Assembly (NCBI RefSeq): GCF_011305995.1
Contig: NZ_CP049910.1
Span: 2,976,001 to 3,040,000 of the forward strand
From: Diaphorobacter sp. HDW4A
Lineage (GTDB): Bacteria; Pseudomonadota; Gammaproteobacteria; Burkholderiales; Burkholderiaceae_C
Direction: 5' to 3'
DNA length: 64,000 bases
Positions 43,204 through 51,991 of the stretch are shown in pieces; position 1 is the stretch's first letter; each line of letters opens with the position of its first letter. A program made the position numbers and the translations under genes. The notes beneath the pieces are model-generated. The model had not been told where the DNA came from and did no database searches. It saw nothing but the letters and a program-made list of their open reading frames with translations.

Positions 43204-43536
43204 TCAGACCACGGTGATGACACCACCGTTGCCAAGGCGCTGCCAGGGCAGGCCCAGCACCAGCGCATCGAACTGGGCTCGGGTGAGCGAGGCGGTGCTT
43301 GCCGCATCACGCGGCCAGACGAACTTGCCGCTGTTGAGGCGACGCGCTGCCAGCCACACACCGATGCCGTCGTGCACCAGCACCTTCATGCGGTTGGCGC
43401 GTCGATTGGCGAACAGGTAGGCGTGGTGCGGGCGCGCTGCGCCGAAGACCGACACCACGCGAGCCAGCGCCGTCTCGGTGCCCGATCTCATGTCCAGCGG
43501 CTCAGTGGCCAGCCACAGCGCATCAACCCGGATCAC
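43204..43536 (-). CDS. tnpB: IS66 accessory protein TnpB
   Basis: A 110-residue IS66 Orf2 protein. Motifs: ATEPLDMRSGTETALARVV, HHAYLFANRRANRMKVLVHD and GVWLAARRLNSGKFVWP. The start is GTG in a GTGA overlap with the stop of tnpA. Required for IS66 transposition; exact action unknown. Confidence 0.93.
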   Translation of the reverse strand: MIRVDALWLATEPLDMRSGTETALARVVSVFGAARPHHAYLFANRRANRMKVLVHDGIGVWLAARRLNSGKFVWPRDAASTASLTRAQFDALVLGLPWQRLGNGGVITVV

Positions 43537-43892
43537 TTGAGCAGCTCTCGCATCCACACGGCGCACTGGTCGGCCGCATCCAATGGCCAGGTCACCGAGA
43601 CGGTGGTGGCGCCACGGCGCAGCTCGATGCGGATGTCTGGTGCAAGTGCAGGCCCTGGTGAACATGCCGCTGGCGGCAGCGGCACTGGAACGAATGCGGG
43701 GGCCTGGAGTGCAGGCAGCGCGCCACCCGCTTCGCGGCGCCACTTGTGAACGACGTTGGCGTTGATGCCGTACGACAAGGCAATGCTGGCCACCGATGCA
43801 CCCGGCTCGGCGCACTGAGCAATGATCTGCTGCTTGAGCTCGGCGCTGTGCCGCCGGCGGGTCTTCTTCTTGGCTTCATTCATGGTGTCCAC
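43533..43892 (-). CDS. tnpA: IS66 accessory protein TnpA (helix-turn-helix)
   Basis: A 119-residue IS66 Orf1 protein with an N-terminal helix-turn-helix (RRRHSAELKQQIIAQCAEPG, then ASIALSYGINANVVHKWRRE). The C-terminus holds the conserved DIRIELRRGATTVSVTWP. First gene of the IS66 operon. Confidence 0.92.
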   Translation of the reverse strand: MDTMNEAKKKTRRRHSAELKQQIIAQCAEPGASVASIALSYGINANVVHKWRREAGGALPALQAPAFVPVPLPPAACSPGPALAPDIRIELRRGATTVSVTWPLDAADQCAVWMRELLK

Positions 43893-44060
43893 CTAAATCT
43901 TTGGTGGACACCATCGTTGCCGCTTAGACCAATCCCTTCAAGGGTGGGATGACCGTGCGCTTACGTTTTTTCATGGATTTTTAACTTACAGCGACCGCTA
44001 CTGTGGTCTGTGAAGAAACGGAAAGCGAGTTGTAGATGTGTGGAGCGACGTGCCCACATC

Positions 44061-45089
44061 TCATCCACCTTCCCAAGCGCTGCGATAGGTGACTGTCGAC
44101 CCCGGTGGAACTAGATGGGCGGGCCCAGGCGTGATGCGATAGGCACACCCATAGCCCTTGAAATCCTGGTCCTCAGGTCCATGGACGGAAACCTCGTTCG
44201 CTTTGAGACCAGCAGCGTGTAGCCGTTTGTCGTACTCCATGTCGCACGGGCCCGCTGGCTGCGGGATCATGACCATGCCGGTGGGGACGGTCGATGTTCC
44301 TGCCTGCAGCTCACTATTCGCAACCGCCTCTACCGTTGGACATTTGGGAAACTCCAGTTCATCCCCAAAGGTAAAGAACTCGGGCTTGAGACTACGTAGA
44401 GCCTGTGCCGCCACATCTTTATATTTCTGAGGTTGGCAGTTGAATCCCTGATCTTTCACCACCCAGTCTTCGGACTCTTTCACCGTCATGGCGTCAGCCC
44501 ACCGCCCTGCGGCCCCAATGGCCTGATCCGTTGCCAGTTCTGCAGTGAGCATCGCCTGCTTGAACTGCACTGCCCTGCTCCCCTGGGCTACCAGGTAAAC
44601 ATTGGGAACATAGGCATTGCCGCAGTCCCGAAGGCAGTCCGCCAGGTACTGCCCTGAGCCCATAGCTTCCTCAAACGCACCAAAGGTCAGCGCATTGAGC
44701 GGCTGGCGCTGCGGCATGCCCAGCAATCCGCCGACATCCACATCACACTCGGGTGTGATCGCTACTTGGACCGAGTGTATGGCTTTGTCCTGTTCATCAC
44801 TTCTCAGAACCAATTGGCAGCCTTGGACCTTGAAGTGGTGCTGGTGGTCTTCGGACCGCATGGGTGGCCCTGCCCTCTGTTGCACATAGGCAAAGTTCAT
44901 GCCGATGGCGTCCCAGGAGGTCAGTTGGGTGAGCAGATCGGGCGTCACTGGGGATTGCTCTGTGGAGTCGTTGGAGCTAAACAAGGATTTGACGCGCTCC
45001 GTCAAGGAAGAAACGCGATCCTGTGCACGGTCTGTGCAGCCAACCGAGGCTACCGCTAGAACCAGCGCGCCGTATGTATTCAGTTTCAT
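44061..45089 (-). CDS. Lipoprotein with PASTA-like C-terminus
   Basis: A 342-residue protein with a lipoprotein signal (MKLNTYGALVLAVASVGC, Cys at residue 18). Residues about 25-45 are a charged coiled coil; the middle is Cys-containing (VQGCQLVLR, PECDVDVGG, YLADCLRDCGNAY) and unknown. The last 70 residues (GMVMIPQPAGPCDMEYDKRL, LKANEVSVHGPEDQ, HLVPPGSTVTYRS) look like a PASTA-type domain. Not recognised as a named protein. Between IS66 and the DUF2628 gene, 131 bp from the latter. Confidence 0.75.
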   Translation of the reverse strand: MKLNTYGALVLAVASVGCTDRAQDRVSSLTERVKSLFSSNDSTEQSPVTPDLLTQLTSWDAIGMNFAYVQQRAGPPMRSEDHQHHFKVQGCQLVLRSDEQDKAIHSVQVAITPECDVDVGGLLGMPQRQPLNALTFGAFEEAMGSGQYLADCLRDCGNAYVPNVYLVAQGSRAVQFKQAMLTAELATDQAIGAAGRWADAMTVKESEDWVVKDQGFNCQPQKYKDVAAQALRSLKPEFFTFGDELEFPKCPTVEAVANSELQAGTSTVPTGMVMIPQPAGPCDMEYDKRLHAAGLKANEVSVHGPEDQDFKGYGCAYRITPGPAHLVPPGSTVTYRSAWEGG

Positions 45090-45220
45090 AGGGAAGTCAG
45101 AGATGGATAGAGGTGGTCAAAGAAGCCCGGCGAATCCAACGAACCGCGGAAGTTGGAAATCGGGGACCATGGAGATCGAACCACTCGATCCGATACTCCT
45201 CGGCCCACTCGATCCAGCAG

Positions 45221-46102
45221 TCAGCCTTCAGCAATGACGCCGATCATTCCAAGCAGTACGAGGAGTGCCGCCACAAAGCCGACTGCTGCGCCGATATTGG
45301 TGCCGCCCTGCCGGGCCAGCTCGATACGCGCCTGCTCCGGGGTGTGGGTTGCCAGGATGTGGTTCACCCGCTGGTTGACATGCTGCTGGTACCAGGCATT
45401 GCCCTTCAAGCCAAAGCCAATGGCAATGCCGAGGTTGATACCGCTCGTTATAGCGCTAGGAACGCCTATGGCCAGTTCGACAATTAGTTCGGCAACAATA
45501 ACGCCAATAAAGATCCAGGAGTAGAGGTACATCTTGCGATATCCCATCCAGCCATAGCCCACCAGAAAAGCTACCCAATTCCAGGACAGCGGGTGCTTGC
45601 GCTGCGCAGCCTCTGCCCATTTGCGCTCAAAGTAGTCATGGTTCTTGCCGACAAAGATCTGAATGGCCTCCTGCCGTGACAACACAGATGCCGTTGAAGC
45701 TCGCTCCCGCACTGCCGGTGCAGAGGTTGCAACGGGCGCCTGAGGTGCGCGCGCAACAGCCACTGGAGAAACTGGTGGTGCATACCCACCCGTAGAAATG
45801 GAGGGCGATGAGGAGGCCGGGACAGCAGGGGCCGAGCTCACCGGCACCACATCAAAGTCCAGCGACGCCTCCTGAGGGATTGACTGGATGATGCATTGAG
45901 CACCTGTGCTTTCAATGGCCTTTTTGTACTTGTCAACAACGTCTGCCGCCACGACCTTCTTGACCACACAAGATGGTTGAGACAACAAATGTCCGGCCTG
46001 CTCCGCTGTGCACTTGAACAGGGCAGCGAGCTTTAGCGCTACCTGGTGCGGATCAGCCGCAGGGTGCCTTCCACTTAGCACAATGTTGTATTTCTCTGGC
46101 AT
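45221..46102 (-). CDS. DUF2628 membrane protein with N-terminal L7/L12-like domain
   Basis: A 293-residue protein. The N-terminal 75 residues (MPEKYNIVLSGRHPAADPHQ, LAALFKCTAEQAGHLLSQPS, KYKKAIESTGAQCII) have the fold pattern of the ribosomal L7/L12 C-terminal domain. A Pro/Ala/Ser linker follows (about 80-145), then DUF2628: FVGKNHDYFERKWAEA, LSWNWVAFLVGYGWMGYRKM and membrane helices ending near VAALLVLLGMIGVIAEG. Start at 46102 removes an unlikely basic leader. Function unknown. Confidence 0.82.
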   Translation of the reverse strand: MPEKYNIVLSGRHPAADPHQVALKLAALFKCTAEQAGHLLSQPSCVVKKVVAADVVDKYKKAIESTGAQCIIQSIPQEASLDFDVVPVSSAPAVPASSSPSISTGGYAPPVSPVAVARAPQAPVATSAPAVRERASTASVLSRQEAIQIFVGKNHDYFERKWAEAAQRKHPLSWNWVAFLVGYGWMGYRKMYLYSWIFIGVIVAELIVELAIGVPSAITSGINLGIAIGFGLKGNAWYQQHVNQRVNHILATHTPEQARIELARQGGTNIGAAVGFVAALLVLLGMIGVIAEG

Positions 46103-46373
46103 GGCGTGACGCGTCCTCTTGTCGTTATCGCGTTGGGTATCGTTGCAGGGGTACAAGACCAGTAGTTTCTTGGCCGTCATACTTCTAAAGTGAAGCAAAC
46201 TCATCAAATCAGAACGTACGAACGCCACAGTTTGAGCACGTAGTACATGCGTTCAGTGGTCGCTCAGTAGTGATTCAGCAGCCACGTGACAGCGAAGAAA
46301 CGGACCATGGGGCGGGGGTGCAGGCAGGCGTAAATGCTGATCGCCTGACCAAATCCACGGTCTGATGCGGCAT

Positions 46374-46667
46374 TCAACCCAAGTCAGAGCCGCAATGCTT
46401 GCACTTTCTGGCCTTCGCCAAGATGGGTTCTGCGCAATAGGGGCAGTCTTTGGTGGCCTGGACTAGCGAGTGGGGGCCGCCTTGCTGCACGAATGTGCGA
46501 TTCGAGCCTCCAAAAATCATCTGGAACCAGAACTTCCAGAGCTTGATAAAGCCCCATACCAAGATGGGCAAAAAGATGATCAAGCCCAGGACGATGCCGC
46601 CCCCTCCTCCACCAGCCATGGCAATGTTGGGCATCAACACCCAAGGCAACAGACGCTCCAAGCGCAT
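46374..46667 (-). CDS. Zinc-ribbon membrane protein (intact, copy B)
   Basis: A 97-residue protein starting MRLERLLPWVLMPNIAMAGG with AAGGAG 8 bp upstream. A short signal-like region and one helix (GGIVLGLIIFLPILVWGFIK) are followed by a C-terminal zinc ribbon (DCPYCAEPILAKARKCKHCG). The N-terminus plus leader of this gene survive as a remnant at 24784-24867. It is divergent from the XRE gene, so its promoter lies in the 46668-46795 gap. Function unknown. Confidence 0.82.
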   Translation of the reverse strand: MRLERLLPWVLMPNIAMAGGGGGGIVLGLIIFLPILVWGFIKLWKFWFQMIFGGSNRTFVQQGGPHSLVQATKDCPYCAEPILAKARKCKHCGSDLG

Positions 46668-46795
46668 GCGCGCACTCCTTTTTTGGTATTTAGTACAGGG
46701 AGATGCTGGGCTGATGCCATATTGGGTTTTTTCCTGCATCCATATGCGAAGCAAACTCCGTAGATGTAAATGTATCAGAAACGGATGCTTGGAGG

Positions 46796-47059
46796 GTGTC
46801 TGCCAAACCCACGCCTCCCACTCATCTTCCCGACCCGGACAACCTGCGCGATGTGCTTGCTTACTGGGTGCGTCTCAAACGTGTCGAGAAAGGCTGGTCG
46901 CAGGAACGTCTGGCGCTGGAGTGCGAGTTAGACCGAACCTATGTGTCGGCGGTGGAGCGCTCGCGCTGGAATGTATCGCTGGCTAATATTGAGCGCATCG
47001 CGCAGGCACTGGATGTCAAGGCCTGGGTGCTGATTAAACCACCGGAGACCCACCTGTAG
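46796..47059 (+). CDS. XRE-family transcriptional regulator (copy B)
   Basis: An 87-residue helix-turn-helix protein, identical to the copy A protein at 81 positions (differences mainly at the last residues). HTH: ERLALECELDRTYVSAVERS. GTG start at 46796. It is divergent from the zinc-ribbon gene and convergent to the operon, with a perfect bidirectional terminator between. Near identity of the two regulators while the operon genes diverge suggests they recognise the same operators and could cross-regulate both copies. Confidence 0.88.
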   Translation: MSAKPTPPTHLPDPDNLRDVLAYWVRLKRVEKGWSQERLALECELDRTYVSAVERSRWNVSLANIERIAQALDVKAWVLIKPPETHL

Positions 47060-47106
47060 CCCCAGCCTGCCAATGTGGATTTCAGCAAAAAAAGAAGGTC
47101 TAAAAG

Positions 47107-47132
47107 ATGAACCCGGCCTTCGCCGGGTTCAT
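47107..47132. terminator. Bidirectional terminator between XRE and the operon (copy B)
   Basis: ATGAACCCGGC / GCCGGGTTCAT, an 11-bp perfect stem with a CTTC tetraloop, followed on the plus strand by TCTTTCTCC and on the minus strand by CTTTTAG. It separates two convergent genes. Confidence 0.88.
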
Positions 47133-47145
47133 TCTTTCTCCTCTT

Positions 47146-47829
47146 TCATTCCGCCTCTGGGCTGCGTCTTGGCGCAATCGTCACCACCTCCGTACAACGC
47201 CCTTGTAGTCGCTGACCCTCCACCGAGCACAGAACGCATGGACCGGTCTCCTCCCAAGACACCCGTGCCCCAAACCCGCTGGCCCAGGGCGCAGACAAGC
47301 TCGGGCTCACGACCAAGGCGGCCCTGACCTTGGGTTTCGCGGGGGAGGAATTTCCGTGTGGCCCTGAAGTCAAGCTCTGCAACTCCACGCCTACGACCCA
47401 TGCCCAAGATGCTGGGTCTTCCCCACAATGAAGCGGTCTGCGACGCAGCACCAACTTCAGCAGTGCACATCCGCTTCGCTCCATTACCGCAGACAGGCCC
47501 GCCAAGGAGTTCTTGTCTGTCCCGCTGAAGCGCCCGATCTCGCACTCTGGAAACAGCGCTTCCCATTCGGGAGCACCGTCTGAGCTCGTGGGGATGCAGG
47601 CGTGGTCTGGATCTTTTTGCATAGATCGCTGCGCCATGACTGCGGCGCATCTCGTCAAGCACCACCCCAGGCCATCGGGATCCGCTGCCTGGGCATCACC
47701 AGCATCCAGGAGCAACAGTTTCCAGCGTTTGCGCCCGGATGGCGAGGCGACCTGGTACTGCCACAACCCATCAAAGCGGATACCGCGCATGTACTGATGC
47801 ACGAGCCCCTGTCCTGCTGTTCTAATCAT
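47146..47829 (-). CDS. Unknown module protein, last operon gene (copy B)
   Basis: A 227-residue protein starting MIRTAGQGLVHQYMRGIRFD; the ATG overlaps the stop of the metal-binding protein gene (ATGATTAG). Conserved with copy A: YMRGIRFDGLWQYQV, GRKRWKLL, EWEALFPECEI, GCALLKLVL, WAWVVGVELQ and APWASGFGARVSW. The variable parts lie between these blocks. No known domain. The strong conservation of Trp-rich strands suggests a compact beta fold. Confidence 0.8.
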   Translation of the reverse strand: MIRTAGQGLVHQYMRGIRFDGLWQYQVASPSGRKRWKLLLLDAGDAQAADPDGLGWCLTRCAAVMAQRSMQKDPDHACIPTSSDGAPEWEALFPECEIGRFSGTDKNSLAGLSAVMERSGCALLKLVLRRRPLHCGEDPASWAWVVGVELQSLTSGPHGNSSPAKPKVRAALVVSPSLSAPWASGFGARVSWEETGPCVLCSVEGQRLQGRCTEVVTIAPRRSPEAE

Positions 47830-48982
47830 GGGATGGCTCCCGAACCAGCGGGTAGTTCTGGCGCTTGTGTCGAGCAGGCCTGTCACTGCGAACGCCATGG
47901 GCCTGGGAGTCACCGGGTGGATAGAACTCCTGCACGATCTCCACGGCCTCCCCTTCCAGCTCTTCAAACAAGCCCAAGGCATAGCCCTCTCTGGCAGCCT
48001 GCTCCAGCCCCCCTTGGTCATAGCCACTGCGCTTGGCCTGCTCGGCTGTCTGCGCCGCTTGGTTAATGGCGGCTTCCAAGGACTGTGGCTCGCGCACGCC
48101 TAGGTCCACATAGTAAATCGGGGTGCCGCGGGACTGCGCAGTGGATTTACCGCGCAGGCGGATCTCCAAGGGTAGATAGGCCAGAAGCCCTCCCGAGACG
48201 GCTTGCAGGTACTGCATGCGGGCCAGGAGCGTGCGCAAGGTGTTGATCCCTGTGGTGCGCAGCACAAAGGTGCTCAAGGCGTCCGCTGAATTGCCCGCAT
48301 GGTCAATCCGTACATGGAAACGGCCAAACGGCTTGCACCCGCCTTCCTGGGCCAATGGACACAGATCGGGGCCGGCACAGGGCAACTGTTTGATACCGGT
48401 CTCTGTGACCCGTTTACAGCTTTGGCCGTCTCCCACACACAAGGGCCGGGCGGTGGCCCGGTCAAACAAGGTGTAGTTGCCCCGCAGGTTCAGCGCCGGG
48501 TCGTTAAAGAGCAGGCGCACGGGGATGCGGCGCAGCTTGGGGCTGGTGGCGGCGCGGGTTACTAGTTTGCTGGGTGGGCGTTGCTCCAAGCCCGTACCCT
48601 GGTTCACCATAGATCCGCTGTTGCCCATTGCTCGCTGTGAGAGCTTGTCTCTCAGGCTGGGTTGGGAGGATTGGCTGAATTGCGGCAGTGCCTGTTCTTC
48701 AGGATGCTGCTGACGCGCTCCAGTGAAGTGATCAGCAAACTCCGGAGGGATCTCGTGCAACTCAGTGACCTCCACGCCAGTACTCACCTGCGCCCGCTCA
48801 AGCTCTTCTGCACGCAAGATGCCATCCAGCGGATGCAGCATCCAACCATTGCGGTTTTGCACCTGGGTGGTGATGGTGAATTCGTCGTCTTTCTCGGGCA
48901 AGCGCATGCCGTTGCGCTCTACGACGCGGCCAATTGATATCCGGCCCACCACGGGCGGGGTCATCATCAGTCCTTTGATCAT
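47822..48982 (-). CDS. Metal-binding / recombination-directionality-like protein (copy B)
   Basis: A 386-residue protein starting MIKGLMMTPPVVGRISIGRV. The Cys cluster is kept (RPLCVGDGQSCKRV, KQLPCAGPDLCPLAQEGGCK), as are STFVLRTTGINTLRTLLARM and LLAYLPLEIRLRGKS. The linker between about residues 85 and 155 is the most diverged part. Same open question as for copy A: RDF-like factor or DNA-binding partner of the YqaJ nuclease. Confidence 0.75.
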   Translation of the reverse strand: MIKGLMMTPPVVGRISIGRVVERNGMRLPEKDDEFTITTQVQNRNGWMLHPLDGILRAEELERAQVSTGVEVTELHEIPPEFADHFTGARQQHPEEQALPQFSQSSQPSLRDKLSQRAMGNSGSMVNQGTGLEQRPPSKLVTRAATSPKLRRIPVRLLFNDPALNLRGNYTLFDRATARPLCVGDGQSCKRVTETGIKQLPCAGPDLCPLAQEGGCKPFGRFHVRIDHAGNSADALSTFVLRTTGINTLRTLLARMQYLQAVSGGLLAYLPLEIRLRGKSTAQSRGTPIYYVDLGVREPQSLEAAINQAAQTAEQAKRSGYDQGGLEQAAREGYALGLFEELEGEAVEIVQEFYPPGDSQAHGVRSDRPARHKRQNYPLVREPSHD

Positions 48983-49006
48983 GGGTTTCTCCATTCATAA
49001 ATGCAA

Positions 49007-49040
49007 AGACCCCGTCTGCCTGGTGTGGCGGACGGGGTCT
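49007..49040 (-). terminator. Terminator-like hairpin between YqaJ and metal-binding protein genes (copy B)
   Basis: AGACCCCGTC / GACGGGGTCT, a 10-bp stem followed on the minus strand by TTGCATTTATG. Sequence differs wholly from the copy A hairpin at the same place, so structure rather than sequence is kept. Confidence 0.78.
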
Positions 49041-49096
49041 ATGCGTTGGGGGTGGCTGGTTAGTTGGTAAATTGCTTGCTTGGTTTTGCGTAGCGC

Positions 49097-50125
49097 TCAG
49101 TGCTCGGTATGGAGAAAAAAACGGCGCGAACCCGGTTTGGTGCCCAGGTAGGCTTGGGCTATCTCGGGGTGTTCTTTCTGCAACAAAGCAGCATGCAAGA
49201 CCTGGCTGTCCTTGCTGCGCTTCCAGCTCACTGCTCCAGCTGCAAACCGTGCAAAGCTGGCATTACCCATGCGCTGCTGGATCTGATGTTTGAGCAGGGC
49301 CTCCTTGGTTTCGCAGTCCTGGAGATGGCAACGGATTTGCTGGAGCTGGGTGAAGGCACTGGAGGCCGCTTCGTCTTCAGACAAATCGATCTCTTCCCCG
49401 GTGTCTTGGGCGTACAGGCACCGCAATGCGGTGGCAGCGCTCTCTGAGGCATCGGCTGGCGGCTCCTGCTCTGTCTTGACCCATTCCCAGAATTGCGCCT
49501 CCAAGGCAATCAACTGGGTGATCATGGTCTCGTCACGTTCAATGCGATGCACCTGCAATTCCTGGCCACCGATCAGCACGGCCACATCGGCCGCCTGCTT
49601 GCCCGTCACGGCTAGCTGGTGCATGACCTGCAGTTGGATGTACTCGGGAACGCCATCCCGCCAGAGCTTGGCGCCATTAATGCCTGCGGTTTTGCATTCG
49701 AGGATCTGGACATCGGGAGCCCCGACCACTTCCCGGTCGATATTGGCGAGCATCCAGGGGATGTGGGGATGGCCCAGCACCGCATTGACACGGCGCACGC
49801 GGTTGCCGGTGCGCTTGGTGTAGTGGGCCGCCACGATGGGCTCCAGCAGCGTGCCCCAGTACAGGGGGCTGGTTTCGTCATTGGGATCCACCGCAGGCAA
49901 GAGGTTTGCCTTGCCTGTTTTGTGCATCCACAACTCCAATTGGGACTGATAGGGATTGAGGCCTACGGCCGCTGCAGCATCCGAGCTGCCGATGCCTTGG
50001 CGACGAACATCCAGCCAGGTCTCACGCGGCATGTTCTTGGTGGATACCAATCGCAGCGCAGGACGGGTGTTGGATGATTTCACTGCAGTGACTTGCACTG
50101 CCGATGTTGAAACGGTAACGGGCAT
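49097..50125 (-). CDS. YqaJ-family (lambda-exonuclease-like) nuclease (copy B)
   Basis: A 342-residue protein starting MPVTVSTSAVQVTAVKSSNT. Nuclease domain as in copy A: GSSDAAAAVGLNPYQSQLEL, LLEPIVAAHYTKRTGNRVRR, PDVQILECKTAGINGAKLWR, all with the catalytic residues. The N-terminal 30 residues and the C-terminal helical part differ from copy A while the nuclease core is almost unchanged, showing purifying selection on activity. Confidence 0.9.
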   Translation of the reverse strand: MPVTVSTSAVQVTAVKSSNTRPALRLVSTKNMPRETWLDVRRQGIGSSDAAAAVGLNPYQSQLELWMHKTGKANLLPAVDPNDETSPLYWGTLLEPIVAAHYTKRTGNRVRRVNAVLGHPHIPWMLANIDREVVGAPDVQILECKTAGINGAKLWRDGVPEYIQLQVMHQLAVTGKQAADVAVLIGGQELQVHRIERDETMITQLIALEAQFWEWVKTEQEPPADASESAATALRCLYAQDTGEEIDLSEDEAASSAFTQLQQIRCHLQDCETKEALLKHQIQQRMGNASFARFAAGAVSWKRSKDSQVLHAALLQKEHPEIAQAYLGTKPGSRRFFLHTEH

Positions 50126-50161
50126 AGTGCCTCCTGAAGATTCCAGCCCCCCACAAAGCAC

Positions 50162-50190
50162 AAAGCCCTCACCGCAATGGCGAGGGCTTT
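50162..50190 (-). terminator. Terminator-like hairpin between DUF932 and YqaJ genes (copy B)
   Basis: AAAGCCCTC / GAGGGCTTT, a 9-bp stem with an 11-nt loop, equal in place and core sequence to the copy A hairpin at 28720-28746. Confidence 0.78.
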
Positions 50191-50283
50191 GGCTTGTAGG
50201 GAGATGCTTGGATTGATTGAGAATGAACGAGCGGTGCTCGCAGGTGGACTGATGGCATTCGAGCGGCTAGACGACCAATGGGG

Positions 50284-51273
50284 TTACGCGACCAGTTGCA
50301 ATGCGTGCTCCAAGGCGCGCTGCTTGAGCGCTGCCCCTTGGCCGAACCATGCACTGTCCAAACGGTTGTCCTGGCTACGGGCCTGTTTCTCGTGGTCGAC
50401 GAACTCGGTCACTGCGCTGAGCAAGCCCCAGGCGGTGTCCTTGGCGGCCTGCAATTCAGCACCGCGCCCATGGCCCTCAAACAGGGTTTGCACCTTCTTG
50501 AGAGCCCGTTCGTTGGCAAGGCCCGGTACGCCTGAGCCTCCGCCCTCCCCCATTTGGTCCGTCTGGCAGATCACCTTGAGGAAGTAGTTCATGGCCTCGT
50601 GCGTCTTGACTTTGCGTTCTGCCAGGGTCTTCATGCGGTACATGAAACTGTCCCATTGGCCTACGGCGATGCCCAACTGGCGTTTGACGGCCTGGGCATC
50701 GAAGCTGGTGGAGTGCGGGACCTTGATGGAGCCAGCACTGGCCCCTTGCAGGGCCATGGCCAGGGTGTTATTGCACACGACACGAACTGACGTCGGAATG
50801 GCCATGGTGGCAAGCGTGCCATCGCATGACGTTGCCAGCAGCAGGTAGCTGTGAACGACATCGTTGCCCTTCAAGCACGCTGATTTACCAGTACGGGCCA
50901 GTGCCCAAAATCGCCGGCCTGCTTTAAGCACCCCAGCGGTTTCCAGCTCGAAACCAGCAACCTCGGACAGATCCCGGTAGAACTCCAGCACTTCCTGCGG
51001 TTGCACGACTTTGTAGCGTTGGCTCACCACCGACAGTGCAGCGTTGGTGTCGCTGCGGTAGAGCACCTTCTGTTCAGGGAATTCCAAGGCTTCGCCATAC
51101 AGGGCATCTGCATCACCAGTGGTCATGTAACGCACTGGTGTTTCCTGGATTTTCCACTGCATGCCTGCAGCTTGCGCCCAGACATCGATGGATTGCTTTT
51201 TAGGCAATGCGTGGCCTAGTTGGTGCCAAGGGGTTTGGCCGGTGTAGGCCATTGTGTCGATCAGGTGGGACAT
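50284..51273 (-). CDS. DUF932 protein (copy B)
   Basis: A 329-residue DUF932 protein. MSHLIDTMAYTGQTPWHQLG, LEFYRDLSEVAGFELETAGV, RFWALARTGKSACLKGNDVV, RVVCNNTLAMALQG and AKDTAWGLLSAVTEFVDHEK are shared with copy A. The zipper gene is 18 bp upstream. Function unknown; always in the same gene pair in this window. Confidence 0.9.
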   Translation of the reverse strand: MSHLIDTMAYTGQTPWHQLGHALPKKQSIDVWAQAAGMQWKIQETPVRYMTTGDADALYGEALEFPEQKVLYRSDTNAALSVVSQRYKVVQPQEVLEFYRDLSEVAGFELETAGVLKAGRRFWALARTGKSACLKGNDVVHSYLLLATSCDGTLATMAIPTSVRVVCNNTLAMALQGASAGSIKVPHSTSFDAQAVKRQLGIAVGQWDSFMYRMKTLAERKVKTHEAMNYFLKVICQTDQMGEGGGSGVPGLANERALKKVQTLFEGHGRGAELQAAKDTAWGLLSAVTEFVDHEKQARSQDNRLDSAWFGQGAALKQRALEHALQLVA

Positions 51274-51291
51274 GAGAAAACTCCTTGAAGA

Positions 51292-51615
51292 TCAAATATG
51301 AAAGACGTGACCGCAGTCTTGGCACACATAGTTGTCGAGGTAGGTGTGGTCGATTTGCTCACCGATACGGCCACCGACTTCGTGGCCCACGGTGCCGCCG
51401 ACGACACCGCCGATGAGTGCACCCAGCAGAGTGCCCAACGCGCTGCCCACCGGGCCTGCGAGCATGCCAACGGAGGCACCGGTTGACGCGCCTTGCACCG
51501 CACCGGCTACACCGGTCGCCGTGCCTGCAGCTCCTCCTACACGCTGACCGATCCGTTTGGCTACGCCCTTGCTGCGCACGTTGGTGGACTGGCAGCGGGA
51601 ACATTGAATTGACAT
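51292..51615 (-). CDS. Zinc-ribbon / glycine-zipper protein (copy B)
   Basis: A 107-residue protein, same length as copy A. N-terminal CSRC and C-terminal CQDC pairs flank the zipper region (GAAGTATGVAGAVQGASTGA, LGTLLGALIGGVVGGTVGHE). AGGAG precedes the start. First gene of the copy B operon, divergent from the NERD helicase gene. Confidence 0.85.
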   Translation of the reverse strand: MSIQCSRCQSTNVRSKGVAKRIGQRVGGAAGTATGVAGAVQGASTGASVGMLAGPVGSALGTLLGALIGGVVGGTVGHEVGGRIGEQIDHTYLDNYVCQDCGHVFHI

Positions 51616-51635
51616 GGATACTCCTGACGTAAAAA

Positions 51636-51664
51636 AGCGCCCTGGGCATGGAGCCGAGGGCGCT
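51636..51664 (-). terminator. Leader hairpin upstream of the zipper gene (copy B)
   Basis: AGCGCCCT / AGGGCGCT stem, followed on the minus strand by TTTTTTACG, about 17 bp upstream of the first start codon. Compensatory change relative to copy A (C-G to T-A in the stem). Confidence 0.8.
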
Positions 51665-51711
51665 GAGATGAATAGAAAAGGTAGATGCAGCGTCAGTTCA
51701 GAGCGAACTTT

Positions 51712-51744
51712 TCTCGCATCACGTCAGGAATATATTGCTGAAAA
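51712..51744 (-). promoter_or_regulatory. Conserved promoter/operator element of the module (copy B)
   Basis: TCTCGCATCACGTCAGG with AATATAT, then TGAAAAT, shared with copy A at 30263-30297. The AT-rich part resembles a -10 box for the minus strand. It lies 100-130 bp upstream of the zipper gene. Confidence 0.5.
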
Positions 51745-51991
51745 TTTTTTATTTCTAGGTCTGGCTAAGGCTGGTCTCCGGCATTCGCTCACTGTTCCAG
51801 CTTACTTTCCCGCACACCTGAAAACGGTTAGAGAGTGTCAGTTCGCAAAGCTGGCTGCAACCGGTCATGTCTACTCGATCTGAGTGAACGTGATGTAGTG
51901 CAGGTTGGATGTGGGCACCGGAATACGCGCCGATCACCGAGCGGAAGCACCTGCTTGGGGTATCCTCAGCCACACTAGGGAGGAGAACAAC

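Larger units (their letters stand above)
41605..43964 (-). mobile_element. IS66-family insertion sequence, left end missing
   Basis: Carries the three typical genes tnpA, tnpB and tnpC. The right end is intact: ...GCGCTTAC at 43964 is the complement of the GTAAGCG terminus of IS66 elements. No matching GTAAGCG end is found after tnpC; the IS stops within the last codons of tnpC, where it meets merR (about 41.6 kb). A one-sided deletion or recombination probably joined the two. Confidence 0.8.
46606..51760. repeat. Duplicated module, copy B
   Basis: Second copy of the module described at 24807-30310, same orientation, about 16 kb downstream of the end of copy A. All genes are full length, including the zinc-ribbon gene that continues left to 46374, so copy B is the more complete one. 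Hairpins and leader are conserved with base-pair-preserving changes. Confidence 0.9.

Noticed and set aside
42340..43749. 469-codon plus-strand frame across IS66
   Set aside because: Runs antisense through tnpA, tnpB and tnpC and has no own motifs.
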